Under the pieces are notes generated by a model that had not been told where the DNA came from, made no database searches, and worked only from the letters and a program-made list of their open reading frames with translations. Shown here piece after piece: positions 1-4,581 of a stretch of 5,573 nucleotides of DNA. Position 1 is the first letter of the stretch. Each line of letters starts with the position of its first letter. The DNA comes from Lachnospiraceae bacterium UBA7480 (GTDB lineage: Bacteria; Bacillota; Clostridia; Lachnospirales; Lachnospiraceae), in contig DLOQ01000060.1 in NCBI GenBank assembly GCA_002479655.1, forward strand, positions 7,440-13,012. Direction: 5' to 3'. The position numbers were made by a program, and so were the translations under genes.

Positions 1-46
1 ATTTGTAAATATGTTTTTTCAAAATCACAAAAATTTCAGAATTTTG

Positions 47-76
47 TTGAGAAAATATTGACAGGGATGGTATAAT
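47..76 (+). promoter_or_regulatory. Sigma-A-like promoter upstream of a gene remnant
   Basis: A TTGAGA box at 47-52 and a perfect TATAAT at 71-76 are separated by 18 bases, and the flanking DNA is very A/T-rich. Transcription would start near 83 and run into the short remnant frame and then the terminator at 281-339. No intact gene follows, so this may be the leftover promoter of a degraded gene or may drive a short untranslated transcript. Confidence 0.5.
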
Positions 77-263
77 CAAACTTGTTGTAAAGCATACCAC
101 GGCATTTCATGACAGATTTATGATAATTGACGGCACTAAGGGCTATCATATCGGTGCGTCCCTAAAGGTTGAATTGGGGCTGCCGGTTTATGAATACGCT
201 GTCCGTAAGGATGAACTATGGGTGAGTGTGGAAACATACCTTGGGACTTTAAAGCGGATATGA
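51..263 (+). pseudogene. Remnant resembling the C-terminal part of an ORF6N-type protein
   Basis: This frame is open from just after a stop at 48-50 to a TGA at 261-263, about 70 codons. It has no start codon before an ATG at 120 that sits inside the conserved part, and no ribosome binding site. Residues encoded at 108-167 contain HDRFMIID and YHIGASLK. From memory, this pattern (HDRFLIID...YHIGASLKDLGKK) ends many ORF6N-domain proteins of phages and integrated elements. After YHIGASLK the expected DLGKK continuation is missing. About 31 unrelated residues (beginning VELGLPVYEYAV) run to the stop instead, and I do not recognise them. The N-terminal DNA-binding domain is absent. I infer a deletion scar from a former mobile element or phage gene. 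A functional 47-residue peptide starting at 120 is possible but less likely. Confidence 0.5.
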
Positions 264-280
264 TATACCGAAAGAAGAAT

Positions 281-339
281 AAAGCATATGAAAAAAGGAC
301 TACCACATAAGCGATAGTCCTTTTATTTTATTATGCTTT
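281..339. terminator. Bidirectional double-stem terminator
   Basis: The inner stem pairs AAAAGGACTA (293-302) with TAGTCCTTTT (315-324), 10 perfect base pairs around a 12-base loop. An outer stem pairs AAAGCATA (281-288) with TATGCTTT (332-339). Runs of A on the left and T on the right give a U-rich tail on either strand. It lies 7 bases past the stop of the minus-strand lipoprotein gene and just beyond the plus-strand remnant, so it can end transcription from both sides. Confidence 0.85.
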
Positions 340-345
340 TCCATA

Positions 346-1008
346 TTAGAAGTCAGCATGGTAAGTAAATTCAACCTGACCTTGAAAAAAGCTAGTAAAA
401 TCAGGTGAAGCGCTGAAATTACAGATTGTGTTTTGCTCGTCATAAAGGAAAATGTTTGCTTCTTTGATTTCGTAGGTCCAAGTTTGTACTGTCTTATCTG
501 TCTCCCAGTCGCTAATTCTTATTATGTCTCTTTCGTTGAGAACTTCTTCGTCCACAGAAGACAGCAAAAGAGAAGCATCAATATCGTCATTAAGTTTGAA
601 GTGTGAAAAATTTTCTATGTGGGTATCGTCAATCAGACGGAATCCTACAAATATAGTACCTATGACATCATCTTTTTCGTAAATATCAGATGCTGCCGTT
701 GTCTTAAAACGACTGTCATATATTTCCGGATATAAGGGATCTTCCCTGTACCACATAACAGGATAAGCCGTAAGATCTATGGCGGAAGTAATCTCTTCCG
801 TATCTGTATCGGTATCCGCGTCGGCAGGAGTCAGATCTGCATCAGGTGCCGCCGCCGGTGTTGTTGCAGGCATATCTGTCGCTGCAGGTGTCGTTGCAGG
901 CGTATCCGTCGCTGCAGGCGTTCCCGTATTGTTTTTGTTGTCGCCGCATCCTGCAAGGATAGAAAACGAAAGTACAAGTACTGATACTATTCCAAACAGT
1001 TTTTTCAT
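346..1008 (-). CDS. Secreted lipoprotein with repetitive Thr/Pro/Ala/Asp linker
   Basis: The 220-residue product is a predicted surface lipoprotein of unknown function. Residues 1-20 form a lipoprotein signal peptide (MKKLF start, hydrophobic core, lipobox LAG before Cys21), so Cys21 would be lipidated and the protein anchored on the outer face of the membrane. Residues 30-70 are a low-complexity linker of four ten-residue units, each starting with Pro-Ala: PAATDTPATT, PAATDMPATT, PAAAPDADLT, PADADTDTDT. The last of these is strongly acidic. Residues 78-220 form a presumably folded domain rich in Asp, Glu and aromatic residues, which I cannot assign to a family. The ATG start is supported by AAAGGAGA at 1018-1025, nine bases upstream, and by a strong promoter at 1055-1083. 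The gene is monocistronic and ends at the terminator at 281-339. Lipoprotein status is secure; the role is not known. Confidence 0.9.
   Translation of the reverse strand: MKKLFGIVSVLVLSFSILAGCGDNKNNTGTPAATDTPATTPAATDMPATTPAAAPDADLTPADADTDTDTEEITSAIDLTAYPVMWYREDPLYPEIYDSRFKTTAASDIYEKDDVIGTIFVGFRLIDDTHIENFSHFKLNDDIDASLLLSSVDEEVLNERDIIRISDWETDKTVQTWTYEIKEANIFLYDEQNTICNFSASPDFTSFFQGQVEFTYHADF
797..826. repeat. Hexanucleotide tandem repeat inside lipoprotein gene
   Basis: Five consecutive imperfect six-base units (TCCGTA, TCTGTA, TCGGTA, TCCGCG, TCGGCA on the plus strand) encode the alternating Asp-Ala/Asp-Thr stretch of the lipoprotein linker. Because the unit length is a multiple of three, gain or loss of units would change linker length without breaking the frame. 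Confidence 0.7.
851..922. repeat. 30-bp tandem repeat (2.4 copies) inside lipoprotein gene
   Basis: Two near-identical 30-base units lie at 863-892 and 893-922. They start GTTGCAGGCATATCTG and GTTGCAGGCGTATCCG and differ at only a few bases. A partial copy at 851-862 matches the last 12 bases of the unit. They encode the PAATD(T/M)PATT decapeptides of the linker. The high DNA identity suggests recent duplication by slippage or unequal exchange. Confidence 0.8.
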
Positions 1009-1054
1009 AATTAATGTTCTCCTTTATTTAGATTATGTTTTTTAAAACAAGTTG

Positions 1055-1083
1055 ATAATATGACAAGTAAAAGGAAATGTCAA
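1055..1083 (-). promoter_or_regulatory. Strong promoter of the lipoprotein gene
   Basis: On the minus strand a perfect TTGACA (1078-1083) is followed by a 17-base spacer and TATTAT (1055-1060). This would start transcription about 40 bases before the lipoprotein ATG. A short inverted pair, TGACA at 1061-1065 and TGTCA at 1078-1082, overlaps the -35 box and spacer and could be an operator, though five-base arms are weak evidence. Confidence 0.8.
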
Positions 1084-1152
1084 GTTAAAATTTTTTTTGT
1101 ATTACTGGTCAATTACCAGAACAAAAGCAATTACCTATTTTTACTAATTCCC

Positions 1153-1181
1153 TTGAACCCGCCCCATAAAAATGATAGAAT
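1153..1181 (+). promoter_or_regulatory. Promoter of the PH-like membrane protein gene
   Basis: TTGAAC (1153-1158) and TAGAAT (1176-1181) are separated by exactly 17 bases. Transcription would start near 1188, giving a leader of about 18 bases that contains the ribosome binding site. It diverges from the lipoprotein promoter. The 197-base intergenic stretch 1009-1205 also holds a small hairpin, CTGGT/ACCAG at 1105-1119, between the two promoters. Confidence 0.75.
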
Positions 1182-1194
1182 GTGATATCGTCAC

Positions 1195-1199
1195 GGAGG
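1195..1199 (+). promoter_or_regulatory. Ribosome binding site deciding the 1206 start
   Basis: GGAGG lies six bases before the ATG at 1206. A GTG at 1182 in the same frame overlaps the -10 box's last base region and would lie upstream of the predicted transcript start, so 1206 is preferred. Confidence 0.85.
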
Positions 1200-1205
1200 C
1201 AAAAA

Positions 1206-2258
1206 ATGAATAAGCAAATGAACGAATGGTTCTTCAAAGGGATTAGCTGGCTGATCGTGGTGGTCATTATCCTGCTGCTTTCGGCAACGCCGCTCTTCAG
1301 GGGCAATAAGGAACAGCAACGCTATTGCAAAAAAGGGATGCGCCTGCTTGCTACGCCCCGGACGCAGGTGCTTACGCTGCCGGCGCTGGGGATCTTCATC
1401 ATGATTTTTCTCTGCGCCTTTTTGTATCTTGCGATCGCGGACGGCGCATGGGAGGAGGCAAGCGGCGCGATCCTGCTTTGTCTGGCTTTTGGTCTGTTTA
1501 TCCTGATTGCCGGTTTTTTCACGGCATACTGCATGCAAAAAAGACATATCCTCTATGATGAGGAACAGCTTCTCATCGGGAGACCGTTCCGCACATATCG
1601 GCGACTGACATGGCGCGAACTCACACGGATGGAAATAAAAAGTCAGGACGTATTTAACCTGTATGACAGGGATGGCGTAAGACAGATCTCAGCGACCGCC
1701 AATCTTGTGGGCTATCATGATTTTTACGAGACGGCGATGCGGCACGTAAGACCGGAAAATGCGGTAAGAAACGGAAACGCAGGCTCCTATCAGCGCAAAT
1801 ACAGTGTGACTGCAGGCGAGGGCATACTGCGTTACCGCACGGGCGAATATATGACAATGCTGGCGGTCAGTCTGATGGGGGTGGCGATGGCCATTGTGAA
1901 AGGATTGACTTCAGAGGAAGGCATCGGAGCGATTCTTTTTTCCAAAGAGGAGCTGGGAGCAAAGCTTTTTATAGCAGGCCTTTTGATCATCAGCGTTGTC
2001 TGCCTGATCTATACGAGTCTGCAAAAGATCACCTATGACAGCATGCGGATCACGTTTGAACGTTTTCCGAAAAGCGCTAAGAGCGTTGGGTGGAATGAAG
2101 TACAGAGAGTCGGATATTCTACGGAATATAATTTCAGGACCGTCACGCTATATACCGCCGATAAAACTTATGTGATCATGGAAAAACAGTTCCGCAAGGG
2201 CTTTTCGGAATTTATGGCTGAGCTGCAGAAACGGTACGGCGCGCCGAAGAACGGCTGA
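1206..2258 (+). CDS. Membrane protein with duplicated transmembrane plus PH-like unit
   Basis: This 350-residue integral membrane protein has no function I can name. Likely membrane segments are residues 12-30, 55-78, 86-110, 214-233 and 252-272. Two soluble segments follow the membrane pairs: residues about 112-180 and about 274-345. They look like related bacterial PH-type domains. Both begin QK..I.YD, both have W.E..R about 20-25 residues on (WRELTR at 136-141, WNEVQR at 296-301), then LY..D, and both end in an amphipathic helix with F...M. The protein thus appears to be an internal duplication of a two-helix-plus-PH unit with one extra N-terminal helix. The soluble segments are probably cytoplasmic, going by neighbouring basic residues. 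The gene has its own promoter and is not clearly co-transcribed with neighbours. The membrane assignment is firm; the PH-like assignment rests on pattern and is moderate. Confidence 0.85.
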   Translation: MNKQMNEWFFKGISWLIVVVIILLLSATPLFRGNKEQQRYCKKGMRLLATPRTQVLTLPALGIFIMIFLCAFLYLAIADGAWEEASGAILLCLAFGLFILIAGFFTAYCMQKRHILYDEEQLLIGRPFRTYRRLTWRELTRMEIKSQDVFNLYDRDGVRQISATANLVGYHDFYETAMRHVRPENAVRNGNAGSYQRKYSVTAGEGILRYRTGEYMTMLAVSLMGVAMAIVKGLTSEEGIGAILFSKEELGAKLFIAGLLIISVVCLIYTSLQKITYDSMRITFERFPKSAKSVGWNEVQRVGYSTEYNFRTVTLYTADKTYVIMEKQFRKGFSEFMAELQKRYGAPKNG

Positions 2259-2270
2259 ATCGTCTGTAAC

Positions 2271-2361
2271 GCAGATTCTGCCGCAAGAATAATCAAAACA
2301 AAATTCAGCTATGGCTGGGCGCTGAATTGCAGCAAATACAAAAAAAGAATCCGGAATCTGC
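2271..2361. repeat. Nested inverted repeats downstream of the membrane protein gene
   Basis: The outer arms are GCAGATTC (2271-2278) and GAATCTGC (2354-2361), eight perfect pairs that can extend by one G·U wobble and one G-C pair. Inside lies AATTCAGC (2302-2309) with GCTGAATT (2321-2328), also eight perfect pairs, with an 11-base loop. The plus strand has no T run directly after the inner hairpin but has TATTTTCTT after the outer one. The minus strand reads TTTTGTTTTG after the inner hairpin. It may be a processed transcript end or imperfect terminator, or a remnant of a small palindromic element. Nothing else gene-like is visible in 2259-2372. Confidence 0.55.
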
Positions 2362-2372
2362 TCCGTATTTTC

Positions 2373-2401
2373 TTGCATCAGTATTCTCCGTATGTTATAC
2401 T
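2373..2401 (+). promoter_or_regulatory. Probable extended -10 promoter of the nitroreductase gene
   Basis: TTGCAT (2373-2378), a 17-base spacer and TATACT (2396-2401) are preceded by TG at 2393-2394, forming an extended -10. Transcription would start near 2408, giving a leader of about 80 bases that contains a small inverted repeat, CGTTA-TG-TAACG (2422-2433). A second possible -10, TATTAT at 2461-2466, lacks a good -35. Confidence 0.5.
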
Positions 2402-2474
2402 AAGACAGATATCATCAGATACGTTATGTAACGGTTCGTGATACATCTATATTGAGTCTATATTATAAAATCAA

Positions 2475-2481
2475 GGGAGGG
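2475..2481 (+). promoter_or_regulatory. Ribosome binding site deciding the 2488 start
   Basis: GGGAGGG is placed six bases before the ATG at 2488. This rules against the in-frame TTG at 2452, which has no such site and would add 12 residues not typical of nitroreductases. Confidence 0.85.
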
Positions 2482-2487
2482 AATACC

Positions 2488-3027
2488 ATGACGGTCAAAG
2501 AATGTATTTTAGAAAGACGCAGTATCCGTAATTTTACTACCAAGGCAGTTGAGGAATCCGTTCTCCGGGAGATCATTGAGGAGGCGTCCTACTCCCCCAG
2601 TTGGAAAAACACGCAGATCGTCCGCTATATTGCTGTTTCCGATCCTGCTGTAAAGGAAAAGATCAGCCAATGTACCTCCGGTTATCCCCACAATGGAGAT
2701 ATTATCAATGGCGCGCCGACAGTCGTTGCCGTAACGATGATCAAAAACCGCTGCGGTTACGAACGCGACGGCTCCTATTCCACCACCAAGGAGGACGGCT
2801 GGCAGATGTTTGACGCAGGCATTGCGTCACAGACGTTCTGTCTCGCAGCTCATGAGCACGGGATCGGCTCTGTTATCCTTGGCATTTTGGATTATGATGA
2901 GATCGCAAAGATATTGCAGCTTCCGGAAGACCGTGAATTGGTCACATTGATCCCCATTGGCTATGCTGATGAAGCACCGGCGGCGCCAAAACGCAAAACC
3001 GTAGATGATTTATTAACTATTGTATGA
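2488..3027 (+). CDS. Small FMN-dependent nitroreductase family protein
   Basis: The 179-residue product is a cytoplasmic flavoprotein of the nitroreductase superfamily. Members typically bind FMN as homodimers and use NAD(P)H to reduce nitroaromatics, quinones or related acceptors; the physiological substrate cannot be told here. Visible signatures are the N-terminal ERRSIRNF (residues 9-16), whose Arg and Ser residues contact the FMN phosphate in the family; PSWKNTQ (37-43), matching the family PSxxNxQ motif; GIGSVILG (125-132) in the region that contacts FMN; and a C-terminal IPIGYADEAPAAPKRK (155-170), typical of the family's last strand and tail. At 179 residues it belongs to the short subgroup, smaller than the roughly 217-residue NfsB type. 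The gene has its own promoter and a strong terminator directly after the stop, so it is probably monocistronic and not part of the pyr operon. Confidence 0.93.
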   Translation: MTVKECILERRSIRNFTTKAVEESVLREIIEEASYSPSWKNTQIVRYIAVSDPAVKEKISQCTSGYPHNGDIINGAPTVVAVTMIKNRCGYERDGSYSTTKEDGWQMFDAGIASQTFCLAAHEHGIGSVILGILDYDEIAKILQLPEDRELVTLIPIGYADEAPAAPKRKTVDDLLTIV

Positions 3028-3031
3028 CATT

Positions 3032-3060
3032 AATGGAGAGATTTTTCTCTCCATTTTTTT
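3032..3060 (+). terminator. Rho-independent terminator after the nitroreductase gene
   Basis: AATGGAGAGA (3032-3041) pairs perfectly with TCTCTCCATT (3046-3055) across a four-T loop, and T residues continue to 3060. It begins five bases after the stop codon and separates this gene from pyrB. Confidence 0.95.
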
Positions 3061-3088
3061 ACGCTGCTCTTATTGTTTTTGGAAAATT

Positions 3089-3120
3089 AACTGCCGCTGT
3101 TTCAAAATGATCTATATAAT
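3089..3120 (+). promoter_or_regulatory. Probable pyrB promoter, perfect -10 with palindrome in place of -35
   Basis: A perfect TATAAT lies at 3115-3120, but no recognisable TTGACA occurs 16-19 bases upstream. That position instead holds an imperfect palindrome, AACTGCCGCTGTT (3089-3101). Transcription would start near 3127, only about 18 bases before the pyrB ATG. This leaves no room for a PyrR-type attenuator or riboswitch, so any control probably acts at initiation or within the operon. Confidence 0.5.
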
Positions 3121-3132
3121 AAATTGAAGCGA

Positions 3133-3137
3133 AAGGA
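3133..3137 (+). promoter_or_regulatory. Ribosome binding site deciding the pyrB start
   Basis: AAGGA is placed seven bases before the ATG at 3145. The in-frame TTG at 3124 lies upstream of this site and upstream of the predicted transcript start. The same ten bases, GAAAGGAATA, precede pyrI (4125-4134). Confidence 0.8.
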
Positions 3138-3144
3138 ATATACT

Positions 3145-4056
3145 ATGAGACATTTAATGAACCCGCTTGATTTTACTACGGAAGAATTGGACAAGCTTTT
3201 TGATCTTGCCGACGATATCCAGGCGCATCCTGACAAATATGCGCATAAATGCGAAGGTAAAAAACTGGCGACCTGTTTTTATGAGCCAAGCACCCGGACA
3301 AGATTAAGCTTTGAATCTGCCATGCTGAACCTCGGAGGTCACGTCATCGGTTTTTCCGATGCCAATTCCTCCTCGGCTGCCAAAGGGGAAAGCGTATCCG
3401 ATACGATCCGCATCATCTCATGTTATGCGGATATCTGCGCCATGCGCCATCCCAAGGAGGGTGCGCCTATGGTCGCTGCCACCAAGTCCTCCATCCCGGT
3501 CATCAACGCCGGAGACGGCGGTCATCAGCATCCGACGCAGACTTTGACCGACCTGCTGACCATCCGTTCCTTAAAAGGACGGCTGAATAATTTTACCGTG
3601 GGGCTGTGCGGAGACCTGAAATTTGGACGTACCGCACATTCTCTGGTCAATGCGCTTGTCCGTTACGATCATATCAGCTTTATCTTTATCTCGCCGGAGG
3701 AATTAAAGATCCCCAGTTATCTGCGGGATAAATTAAAAGAGCTGAATATTCCGTTTAAAGAAGTCATCCGTCTGGAGGACAGTCTTCCGGAGCTTGATCT
3801 TTTGTATATGACGCGCGTCCAGAGAGAACGCTTCTTCAATGAAGAAGATTATGTACGCTTGAAAGATTTCTATATCCTGAATAAAGAAAAGATGAAGCTG
3901 GCGCCGGAGGATATGCTGGTGCTTCATCCCCTGCCCCGCGTCAACGAGATCTCCGTCGAGGTCGATGAAGATCCGAGAGCTGTTTACTTCAAGCAGGTGC
4001 AATACGGCGTCTATGTCCGCATGGCGCTGATCCTGACGCTGCTGGAGCTTGCCTGA
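3145..4056 (+). CDS. pyrB: Aspartate carbamoyltransferase catalytic chain
   Basis: The 303-residue product catalyses carbamoyl phosphate + L-aspartate to N-carbamoyl-L-aspartate + phosphate, the committed step of pyrimidine synthesis, in the cytoplasm. Length and motifs are complete. The carbamoyl-phosphate loop is PSTRTR (48-53), and the mobile loop is KGES (80-83), supplying Lys80 across the trimer interface. Also present are RHP (101-103), QHPTQ (128-132, with His129 and Gln132), GDLKFGRT (156-163, with Arg162), TRVQRER (223-229, Arg224 being the aspartate-binding arginine) and HPLPR (261-265). Residues correspond to E. coli Ser52-Thr-Arg-Thr, Lys84, Arg105, His134, Gln137, Arg167, Arg229 and Pro266-Leu267. 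The N-terminal carbamoyl-phosphate domain and C-terminal aspartate domain are both intact. With pyrI directly downstream, the product is expected to form the class B type holoenzyme (two catalytic trimers, three regulatory dimers). Confidence 0.98.
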   Translation: MRHLMNPLDFTTEELDKLFDLADDIQAHPDKYAHKCEGKKLATCFYEPSTRTRLSFESAMLNLGGHVIGFSDANSSSAAKGESVSDTIRIISCYADICAMRHPKEGAPMVAATKSSIPVINAGDGGHQHPTQTLTDLLTIRSLKGRLNNFTVGLCGDLKFGRTAHSLVNALVRYDHISFIFISPEELKIPSYLRDKLKELNIPFKEVIRLEDSLPELDLLYMTRVQRERFFNEEDYVRLKDFYILNKEKMKLAPEDMLVLHPLPRVNEISVEVDEDPRAVYFKQVQYGVYVRMALILTLLELA

Positions 4057-4071
4057 GTTTACAAAACCAAC

Positions 4072-4103
4072 GCCGCAGCAATCCCTCTATGGCAGACTGC
4101 GGC
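4072..4103 (+). other. Intercistronic GC-rich hairpin between pyrB and pyrI
   Basis: GCCGCAG (4072-4078) pairs perfectly with CTGCGGC (4097-4103), seven pairs around an 18-base loop. No T run follows, so it is not a standard terminator. It fills most of the 83-base gap between the pyrB stop and the pyrI start. It could protect or process the upstream message, or tune the ratio of regulatory to catalytic chains. Confidence 0.65.
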
Positions 4104-4126
4104 ATAACAAAAATATCATTGACAGA

Positions 4127-4131
4127 AAGGA
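4127..4131 (+). promoter_or_regulatory. Ribosome binding site deciding the pyrI start
   Basis: AAGGA lies eight bases before the ATG at 4140. The longer in-frame alternative at 4089 starts inside the intercistronic hairpin and would add 17 residues absent from PyrI proteins. Confidence 0.85.
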
Positions 4132-4139
4132 ATACCATC

Positions 4140-4571
4140 ATGTTAAATGTAGGAAAAATAGAAGAAGGATTTGTTCTTGACCATATCCCTGCCGGAAGGA
4201 GCATGTCGATCTACTATCATCTCGGACTGGATAAGCTGGACTGCTGCGTGGCGATCATCAAAAACGCCCGAAGCAATAAGCTTGAGAAAAAAGATATTAT
4301 AAAAGTGGAATGCGACATCAACACCCTCAATCTGGATGTCCTTGCGGTCATCGACCACACGATCACGGTCAATGTGATCAAAGCCGGCGAGATTGTAGAA
4401 AAGAAAGCGCTCGTTCTGCCCAAAGAGCTCAAAGGCGTTATGAAATGCAAAAATCCCCGCTGCATCACTTCGATAGAACAGGAGCTGCCTCATATTTTCT
4501 ATCTGGCAGATGCAGACAGGGAAATCTATCGCTGTAAATACTGCGACGAAAAAAACAGCGAGAAAATGTAA
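4140..4571 (+). CDS. pyrI: Aspartate carbamoyltransferase regulatory chain
   Basis: The 143-residue product is the non-catalytic, nucleotide-sensing subunit of ATCase; E. coli PyrI is about 150 residues. The N-terminal allosteric domain (about 1-95) shows VGKIEEGFVLDHIPAG (4-19), matching the family's T.IDHIPA region, and ends in a conserved-type LPKEL (93-97). The C-terminal zinc domain holds all four cysteine ligands in the expected C-x4-C...C-x2-C arrangement: Cys103, Cys108, Cys132 and Cys135 (E. coli 109, 114, 138, 141). This domain contacts the PyrB catalytic chains and is needed to join trimers into the dodecamer. In E. coli, CTP/UTP inhibit and ATP activates through the N-terminal domain. 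Whether effector response is the same here cannot be read from sequence. It is translated from the pyrB message or a processed product, as no separate promoter is evident. Confidence 0.97.
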   Translation: MLNVGKIEEGFVLDHIPAGRSMSIYYHLGLDKLDCCVAIIKNARSNKLEKKDIIKVECDINTLNLDVLAVIDHTITVNVIKAGEIVEKKALVLPKELKGVMKCKNPRCITSIEQELPHIFYLADADREIYRCKYCDEKNSEKM

Positions 4572-4580
4572 TCTGTTTTT
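4551..4580. terminator. Probable bidirectional terminator across the pyrI stop codon
   Basis: AAAAACAG (4551-4558) pairs with CTGTTTTT (4573-4580), eight perfect pairs with a 14-base loop containing the end of pyrI. There is an extra A run on the left and a T run on the right. Convergent genes end only 10 bases apart here, and this is the only inverted repeat able to stop both. The stem is A/T-rich, so efficiency is uncertain. Confidence 0.55.
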
Positions 4581-4581
4581 A

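Noticed and set aside
58..76. Perfect TTGACA (58-63) near TATAAT (71-76)
   Set aside because: Only seven bases separate the boxes, far too few for one promoter; TTGAGA at 47-52 with an 18-base spacer fits instead.
779..1045. Plus-strand open frame of 88 residues rich in Val, Ala, Ser and Gly
   Set aside because: It is the antisense reading of the repetitive lipoprotein linker; its composition comes from the repeats, and it lacks a ribosome binding site.
1182..1205. Upstream GTG start for the PH-like membrane protein
   Set aside because: It abuts the -10 box and precedes the predicted transcript start; GGAGG at 1195-1199 serves the ATG at 1206.
1191..1547. Minus-strand open frame of 118 residues
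   Set aside because: It lies entirely within the membrane protein gene, has a basic, low-complexity composition and no ribosome binding site.
2302..2328. Inner hairpin as a standard plus-strand terminator
   Set aside because: The stem is good, but the bases after it are GCAGCAAATAC with no T run; kept only as an inverted repeat.
4089..4139. Longer PyrI N-terminus
   Set aside because: It would start inside the hairpin, lacks a ribosome binding site and adds residues not found in PyrI.
4143..4493. Minus-strand open frame of 116 residues opposite pyrI
   Set aside because: It is an antisense shadow of a clearly identified gene with complete zinc ligands; no start signals.
2488..4571. Nitroreductase as part of the pyr operon (for instance as a dihydroorotate-type flavoenzyme)
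   Set aside because: A strong terminator separates them, and the protein has nitroreductase, not dihydroorotate dehydrogenase, motifs.
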